Positions 61,301 through 64,000 of a stretch of 64,000 nucleotides of DNA are shown here, piece by piece (within the stretch, counting starts at the first letter, position 1; the number at the start of each line of letters is the position of its first letter). The notes beneath the pieces are model-generated. The model had not been told where the DNA came from. It was given only the letters and a program-made list of their open reading frames with translations, and made no database searches. The stretch comes from Saxidomus purpurata (lineage: Eukaryota; Mollusca; Bivalvia; Venerida; Veneridae): the NCBI GenBank assembly GCA_022818135.1, contig JAFMSR010000018.1, positions 2,510,268-2,574,267 of the forward strand, in the 5' to 3' direction. Position numbers and translations under genes: made by a program.

Positions 61301-63291
61301 ATACGAATATAACAGTCCTCAATAACTTCTTTAATATGATCTACAACGTCATATCTAGGAGTTTAAAGCAAAGTTTACTACAACAGTACATTCATTTGAT
61401 ATTTTTTTGTGAAATGAAATTCCACTGACTTCCAATGCTTACCATCAAAATAACATTAATGCACAAGGAAGCAAATACACATAGTAATTACGACAAACTA
61501 ATTGTAAGCATATATTTCAACTGCCTGTGTGAACAAAAAAATCGCATTCAGAATACATGTAAAACAGTTACTCTTTTTGACAATACATAAAGATTAGTAC
61601 TTACAATGAAGACCAAATGTTTGATCCTCTGTGGAAAATATACAGGTCCCCTGATGGGCTCATAGCCAACCCACCAACCTGACCAATGCCAAGGTTGCCG
61701 CCAACTTCTGACACAAACTTCAGGTTCAAATCTTTGTTCAGCTTCACCTCTGGTAAGTATATTAACACATTAACATTGATCATTTCATTATCACAGCATG
61801 AAAAGACTCTTTTATTTTCAATGTATACAATGAAGATTAGTTCCCTAATTTGTTTTACCAAAAAGAGTGCACAGTTGTGAAGGCTGATCTTGGAGGCAAA
61901 GGCAGATTAATTTGCCACTACAGTAAACTCGATATATAACGATTCGGGATATAACAAAATTTCGGATATAAGGAACACATTTTCTCTGTCCGAGATTTTT
62001 TTCTTTCTATGTTTCATATGGAAATATTATATGGATATAACAAACTTCGGATATAAAGAACAAATTTAAATGGTCCAAATTAGTTCATTATATATGGAGT
62101 TCACTGTAGTTAGCAAACAAACTGCCCTAATGATAGTGTCATAGATTGCATGAATAAGTAAACAAGACCTTTTAGTCATGGAATGTCAGAGCTCCTTTTT
62201 TTTTATGTCTTCATGTACATATAGATTGTATTAAAGCTCTCAGTGTCTCACATGAACTTCTATTTAAAACCTGATAACTTTAAAGTCTTTATCCAAAATA
62301 CAAATTTAATATATCAATATAGCTTAATTCAAAGCATTATCAGTGAAAATCTGTACAGAAACTTTTCAAAGTAACAGTAGTGTTTTAAGAAGCAGTTTTA
62401 AGCATCTCACATAAGAATAAGGTTAACTTCTCAATGGTTTTTAGAGATGTGCCTATATAAAATACGTTTTTTATGGTTGCAAACAATGTTTACAGCAGCT
62501 CAGGTTAATGCTTGAGCTATTTAAAATATCTGCAACAGTTTTTTGCTATTAAATCATTAAAAATTTTATACATCGTATCCCCCCCCCAACACTCCCACTG
62601 CTTTGGCAATGATATTCAATAACAAACATAACTGATCACAACATAAAGGTAGAAACACTGCCCAACCACATGAAGCACTTGAGTTCACATGCACCTAACG
62701 ATTACAAAAACAAAACTTTTCAGCCCCTGAATTTTATCCAGGAATAAAACTCGTGTAAAATTACATGTACTACATTTTGAAACAAATGTTCAGATCTCTA
62801 TAAGTTTAACAGCATACATGTATGATGTGAAAAACACTGAGATGCATAATATGGCATATTTAAACTTTTATCTGGATGGATACGCCTTGCAATATAGAAA
62901 ATTGTGCAAATGAAATATTAAATATAAAAATAGCAAAGTGTGATAAATATTAAAGTACAAAATGTGCAATTTTGCCCGTGTTTTAATAAGAGGAAAAACC
63001 TGCAGTTATAGTCCCGTTTTCATTTAGTCACTTTACAGGGCCGATGTAAACAATGCACATGTCCTCAAGTCTTTCATGAAGCATGGCATAGGACAAATGA
63101 CATAAATAACATTGACCTTGTCCTGCGCATAGTTGAGGATAGTACCAGTAAGATCTTCTTTTTTTGACGTGTGATTTTAAAGCTAGAATAGTTTACGCAA
63201 AAAAAAATTGTGTTACAACACCTGCAGAAACCCTCGGAATATGTTAGTGCCCTCACTCTTTATCTCTGGCACAAACACTCCCTCAGGGATT
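46183..63291 (-). CDS. PAM: peptidylglycine alpha-amidating monooxygenase: PAL domain, membrane anchor and tail (5' part outside window)
   Basis: PAM makes C-terminally amidated peptides in secretory granules. PHM hydroxylates the glycine, and PAL (present here) splits peptidyl-alpha-hydroxyglycine into amide and glyoxylate. Exons in transcript order: candidate 63291-63257, then 61749-61605, 59871-59761, 59524-59312, 58993-58911, 58462-58265, 57670-57552, 57068-56954, 56628-56323, 52740-52627 and 46358-46183. All borders are GT/AG and in phase. From 61749 this gives 525 residues: about 328 of PAL core with NHL-type repeats, about 100 of Ser/Thr-rich stalk, one membrane helix and a cytosolic tail. 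Zn-ligand histidines (LPHGLS, LPHGLA, HPHDV), the catalytic Tyr in YCNSR, Arg in IFHRG and in DRENGR, and both disulfide pairs are kept. PHM and signal peptide are not in the window. A separate PAL-only gene cannot be excluded. Confidence 0.95.
47112..48476 (-). mobile_element. tandem-core repeat element 4, about 164 bp units (in PAM intron)
   Basis: On the plus strand it starts AACAAGAGCTGTCACATGAC and AGCACGCTCGACTATTCGAA, and ends GCCGACGCCGACACCGACGC, GGGGCGAGTGCAATAGCC and CTTCGAATAGTCGAGC. GCTCGACTATTCGAA near the start is inverted at the end. The core has five clear units of 163-164 bp, with AAAACAGAGTTATGGGGATT at about 47632, 47795, 47959, 48123 and 48287, then TTGTTTCCTCAGGTG and GAGTTTCAAGTCAATACC. 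More diverged units precede them from about 47460. Strand given is that of the host gene; the element itself reads on plus. Non-coding. Confidence 0.8.
48519..49408. mobile_element. 890 bp foldback element (two long inverted arms)
   Basis: The left arm from GTTCCCAACACACGCTATAT through GTCGCTCCGAAAAACTC, TTACTTCAATGGAAAATTCC, AAGCGATTTTCGCTCAACCC and TATTGCGGTACTGCGA is mirrored by the right arm: TCGCAGTACCGCAATA, GGGTTGAGCGAAAATCGCTT, GAAATTTTCCATTGAAGTAA, GAGTTTTTCGGAGCGACATA and TGTTGGGAAC at the end. The arms span about 390 bp each (48519-48906 and about 49014-49408) with some mismatches and short indels. The loop is about 107 bp. Termini are GTTCCCAACA / TGTTGGGAAC. A target-site duplication was not evident. 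No open frame of note. It starts only about 42 bp after tandem-core element 4. Confidence 0.82.
51610..52335 (+). mobile_element. decayed tandem-core-type element inside an AT-rich simple array
   Basis: The body 51655-52255 begins TTTTCTCATGACAGCATGCT and ends CCAATGCAGACGCCAACACT, GATGCCAGAGAGAGCGCAAT, AGCCTCATTATTCTTTCAAT. This is a worn version of the start (CACATGACAGCACGCTCGA) and end (GAGTGCAATAGCCTCCTTAT) of element 4. Both sides have AAAATAGAAACTTTTATTCT-like units (51612-51650 and 52257-52335). The element therefore seems to sit within, or to have split, that small tandem array. Confidence 0.55.
52627..52740 (-). CDS. PAM: PAM exon: transmembrane helix
   Basis: On the minus strand the acceptor TTTGTTTACAG and donor ACAG|GTGAGT bound 114 bp, phase 1 at both ends. 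It encodes IDEESEGFGPSVIIGTLLV, then VPVLLLVIITVIVRLYHT. An acidic lead is followed by about 22 hydrophobic residues ending in an Arg. This gives a single-pass type I anchor with PAL in the lumen. PAM proteins without this exon are secreted as soluble forms in other animals. Confidence 0.92.
52741..56322 (-). other. PAM intron between stalk and transmembrane exons
   Basis: AT-rich intron of about 3.6 kb. No further exon was recognised. A segment near 54720-54880 has CTGTATACCCCTTGAAGGAT, ATCATGAAACTTAATTATCA and GAAGGTCAAGGTCAAACTAA, the style of the tandem-core units elsewhere in the window, and is probably a worn single unit. The 70-codon frame there is not a gene. Minus-strand bases 56297-56299 are the TAG met if the donor of the stalk exon is not used. 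Confidence 0.65.
56323..56628 (-). CDS. PAM: PAM exon: Ser/Thr-rich lumenal stalk (102 residues)
   Basis: On the minus strand the acceptor TTGAAATTTACAG opens a phase-1 exon encoding NKSADTSKTGEKNKPVTPTS, then TKADVSTETSTISVVMVTSK and TTPSTSVVYSDSGL, later DDLDNVDTDVSAPAPALHK. It is rich in Ser, Thr and Pro, likely O-glycosylated, and linker-like. The donor chosen is AAAA|GTATGG at 56322-56321, because it leaves phase 1 as the transmembrane exon requires. An upstream in-phase donor, ACAG|GTGAAA (exon left end 56599), would shorten it to 30 bp. With neither used, the frame stops at TAG 56297. No similarity to other PAM linkers was expected or seen. Confidence 0.82.
56954..57068 (-). CDS. PAM: PAM exon: last PAL repeat (third Zn-ligand His)
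   Basis: The acceptor GTATTTTAG and donor TTCAG|GTAAGC bound 115 bp, phase 0 in and phase 1 out. It encodes GLTHPHDVTVDSTNHVVYV, then GELNPRKVWKFQMSEAMYS. HPHDV matches the MPHDI of mammalian PAL: its His is the third zinc ligand (His786 of rat) and its Asp a calcium ligand. VYVGE...VWKF matches VYIGD...VWKF, the closing propeller blade. Confidence 0.95.
57552..57670 (-). CDS. PAM: PAM exon: PAL propeller segment
   Basis: The acceptor TTATTTACAG and donor GGGGAT|GTAAGT bound 119 bp, phase 1 in and phase 0 out. It encodes GVLFAVNGPLFGTDSKVTQG, then FTLDINTGTLLSMWNTPGD. LFAVNG and VTQGF match LFAVNG and VQGF of mammalian PAL. Confidence 0.93.
58265..58462 (-). CDS. PAM: PAM exon: PAL segment with second Zn-ligand His and CVADRENGR
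   Basis: The acceptor AATATAACAG and donor ATCATG|GTAAGT bound 198 bp, phase 1 at both ends. It encodes DGFPVPGTFTLPHGLAVAEE, then KNLVCVADRENGRIQCFDLE, then GNFVRQMHPKQFGQALYSL and EYCPNHG. LPHGLA gives the second zinc-ligand His (His690 of rat). CVADRENGRIQC is nearly invariant in PAL and holds one disulfide and an active-site Arg. Confidence 0.96.
58560..58700. repeat. probable dispersed repeat in a PAM intron
   Basis: TTTACTGACTGAACAGCAAA, TTAGACTGCACGGATATGC, TGGCTGATCATGATCTGCGC and TGATCACAAAGGCAAAAT look like a widespread bivalve repeat with words of the GCACGGAT-, CTGATCATGATCTGC- type (recalled, not searched). Only one copy is in this window, so the call rests on resemblance alone. 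Confidence 0.35.
58722..58800. repeat. pyrimidine-rich low-complexity tract
   Basis: Nearly pure T with scattered C for about 75 bases on plus, which is A/G on the PAM coding strand. It lies in the intron between exons 58993-58911 and 58462-58265, about 110 bp past the donor. It is not positioned as a splice pyrimidine tract, because it is purine-rich in the transcript. Confidence 0.75.
58911..58993 (-). CDS. PAM: PAM exon: PAL segment with catalytic Tyr (YCNSR)
   Basis: The acceptor TTTTTTGTAG and donor GGGGCT|GTAAGT bound 83 bp, phase 2 in and phase 1 out. Joined to the previous exon it reads SDGYCNSRVMKFDKNGYFLK and then QWGSQSSSWG. The Tyr of YCNSR is the catalytic tyrosine of PAL (Tyr654 of rat), and the next Cys pairs with the HFC cysteine of the previous exon. 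Confidence 0.95.
59312..59524 (-). CDS. PAM: PAM exon: PAL segment with first Zn-ligand His
   Basis: The acceptor CTTGTTTTCAG and donor GATGG|GTAAAT bound 213 bp, phase 2 at both ends. It encodes FFLPHGLSLDSQENIWLTDV, then ALHQVFRIPKGEETPDMTLG, later HFCKPSDVAVLITGEFFVSD. LPHGLS holds the first zinc-ligand His (His585 of rat) and a calcium ligand. TDVALHQVF and HFCKPSDVAV are nearly identical to mammalian PAL. Confidence 0.96.
59761..59871 (-). CDS. PAM: PAM exon: PAL segment ending GKN
   Basis: The acceptor TGTATTTCTCAG and donor AACAG|GTGCCG bound 111 bp, phase 2 at both ends. It encodes SFTALNVYTQKAMPVTADPI, then VILDKSGRMKNSFGKN. It fills the gap between HRGSNIW and FFLPHGL at the length expected from mammalian PAL, where the segment runs SFDSKF to SSGKN. 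The donor GTGCCG is weak, but a stronger GTAAGC 5 bases later would break the frame. Confidence 0.88.
59872..61604 (-). other. PAM intron, 1.7 kb
   Basis: No exon was recognised. A possible short inverted-repeat pair (GGTATATTTCTATAGTCAA near 59954 and AAAATATAGAAATGG near 60074) encloses a GC-richer block. A second somewhat GC-richer block lies near 60290-60660. Neither could be assigned. Confidence 0.5.
61605..61749 (-). CDS. PAM: PAM exon: start of PAL core (catalytic Arg)
   Basis: The acceptor ATACTTACCAG and donor TCATT|GTAAGT bound 145 bp, phase 1 in and phase 2 out. It encodes VKLNKDLNLKFVSEVGGNLG, then IGQVGGLAMSPSGDLYIFHR, then GSNIWSS. IFHRGSNIW matches VIFHRGDHVW, with the active-site Arg (Arg533 of rat). 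VGGLAMSPSGD matches the first blade VSGVALDPKNN. Confidence 0.93.
61750..63256 (-). other. PAM intron upstream of the first PAL exon
   Basis: AT-rich intron holding one family B element (61919-62108) and a C-run near 62580-62587. No other exon was recognised. The 60-codon minus frame at 63074-63256 has no PAM-like sequence. Confidence 0.55.
61919..62108. mobile_element. family B inverted-repeat element, copy 6 (in PAM intron)
   Basis: About 190 bp from TACAGTAAACTCGATATATA to TTATATATGGAGTTCACTG-TA, with CGGATATAAGGAACACATTT and ATGGATATAACAAACTTCGG inside. The terminal repeats are inverted and the interior is itself partly palindromic (ATATAAC / GTTATAT words). This is the most complete family B copy, along with 14955-15109. 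Non-coding. Confidence 0.7.
63257..63291 (-). CDS. PAM: candidate small PAM exon before the PAL core
   Basis: On the minus strand a good acceptor (TTTTTTGTGTTAACATCTGCAG) is followed by a 35-bp exon, phase 2 in, ending at a strong donor AAAGA|GTGAGG, phase 1 out. It encodes IPEGVFVPEIK. Phase 1 is what the next exon (61749) needs, giving IPEGVFVPEIKKVKLNKDL. A longer version using CTGCAG|GTGTTG (left end 63222) would be phase 0 and mismatch. This would be the PHM-PAL linker, which is poorly conserved, so it rests on splice sites and phase only. Upstream the frame enters repeat sequence at 63312. Confidence 0.4.
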
Positions 63292-63309
63292 CTGCAGATG
63301 TTAACACAA

Positions 63310-64000
63310 AAAACAAGAGCTGTCCATAAGACAGCACGCAACCATCTCGTGGGGGTTTTGGGTTTGGGTGTCTCTGCTAACTCAAAAACAAAACTTTTAC
63401 AGTATAATAGCAAAACAAAATTCTGCTAACTATTAAGTATAAACTAGGGAAGTGAATCATAAAAAAGACAAAATCTTACTATAGTTTATTTTTGGTAAAT
63501 TAATTGTTTGATACAAAATTTACCCTGAACACTATTGCAAGGTTTGATATAACTATCATAAGGGTTAATGAGATATGTGCATGATAGTACCTTGCATGCA
63601 ACACTTTAACCAAATTTTCAAAGTAAACAAGGGCCATAATTGCACTAAATTTAAACAAGAGTTATCTGTCTTGACTGTGTGACACCTCTTAAGACATGAA
63701 CAAAGTTTCAAGTCTATTATAAGTGGTTACTGGATATGTGCATGATAGTACTTAGCAGGCAAAACTTTAACCAAATTTTCAAAGTCAAACAAGGGCCATA
63801 TTTGTACTAAATTTTTCAAGAGTTATCTGCCTTGATTGTATGACACCCTAAAGACAGAACAAAGTTTCAAGTCATATCATAAGTGGTTCTGAGATATGTG
63901 CTGATAGTACTTAGCAGGCAAAACTTTAACCAAATTTTCAAAGTCAAACAAGGGCCTAATTTGTACAAATTTTTAAGAGTTATCTGCCTTGATTGTATGA
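63310..64000 (+). mobile_element. tandem-core repeat element 5, about 160 bp units, running off the window
   Basis: Starts AACAAGAGCTGTCCATAAGA and CAGCACGCAACCATCTCGTG, the same start as elements 1, 2 and 4. The core unit of about 160 bp contains GAGATATGTGCATGATAGTA, CAAACTTTAACC-like ACTTTAACCAAATTTTCAAA, ACAAGGGCCATAATTG and AGAGTTATCTGCCTTGATTG. CAAGGGCC recurs at about 63628, 63790 and 63949. The other end lies outside. It sits in PAM upstream of the candidate linker exon. Confidence 0.75.

Noticed and set aside
63074..63256. Minus frame considered as a further PAM linker exon
   Set aside because: No acceptor and donor pair in usable phase and no PAM-like residues. The better-supported candidate is 63257-63291.

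Overview
The window looks like nuclear DNA of a marine invertebrate, most likely a bivalve mollusc. It is AT-rich, with short exons separated by long introns and spliceosomal GT/AG borders. It is crowded with short inverted-repeat elements, tRNA-derived SINE pieces, and tandem-core elements carrying strings of TGACCTTGACCTTTGA, a style familiar from bivalve genomes. Species cannot be fixed from the sequence alone. Two protein genes are supported, both incomplete at their 5' ends, arranged tail to tail with about 19 kb between them.

Gene 1 (+ strand, exons 19351-27106) encodes a three-Ig-domain, probably GPI-anchored cell-surface adhesion protein of the lachesin / neurotrimin / IgLON class. 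Seven exons join in a continuous reading frame to give 392 residues. The signal-peptide exon is not identified and lies upstream of 19351, possibly outside the window.

Gene 2 (- strand, exons 61749-46183, with a candidate small exon at 63257-63291) is the 3' half of peptidylglycine alpha-amidating monooxygenase (PAM). It contains the complete peptidyl-alpha-hydroxyglycine alpha-amidating lyase (PAL) core, a Ser/Thr-rich lumenal stalk, one transmembrane helix and a short cytosolic tail keeping KGFDRLSTE, which matches the vertebrate PAM tail. The upstream monooxygenase (PHM) domain is not in the window. PAM performs the last step of making amidated neuropeptides in the secretory pathway. The Ig gene is a typical neuronal surface protein. 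Nothing shows that the two act together.

Layout: 1-19350 has no supported gene and holds several small inverted-repeat elements. 19351-27106 is the Ig gene. 27107-38273 holds dispersed repeats, a SINE and a truncated U6 snRNA copy. 38274-42095 is a cluster of three large tandem-core elements. 42096-45907 is plain AT-rich DNA. 45908-46167 is an inverted-repeat element that starts 15 bp past the PAM stop codon. 46183-64000 is the PAM gene; its introns hold a 1.4 kb tandem-core element, an 890 bp foldback hairpin, a decayed tandem-core element and, at the right edge, another tandem-core element that runs out of the window. No CRISPR array, operon, rRNA, intact tRNA or autonomous transposase was found. 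No clearly new biological system is visible. The most unusual material is the set of composite repeats and where they sit.
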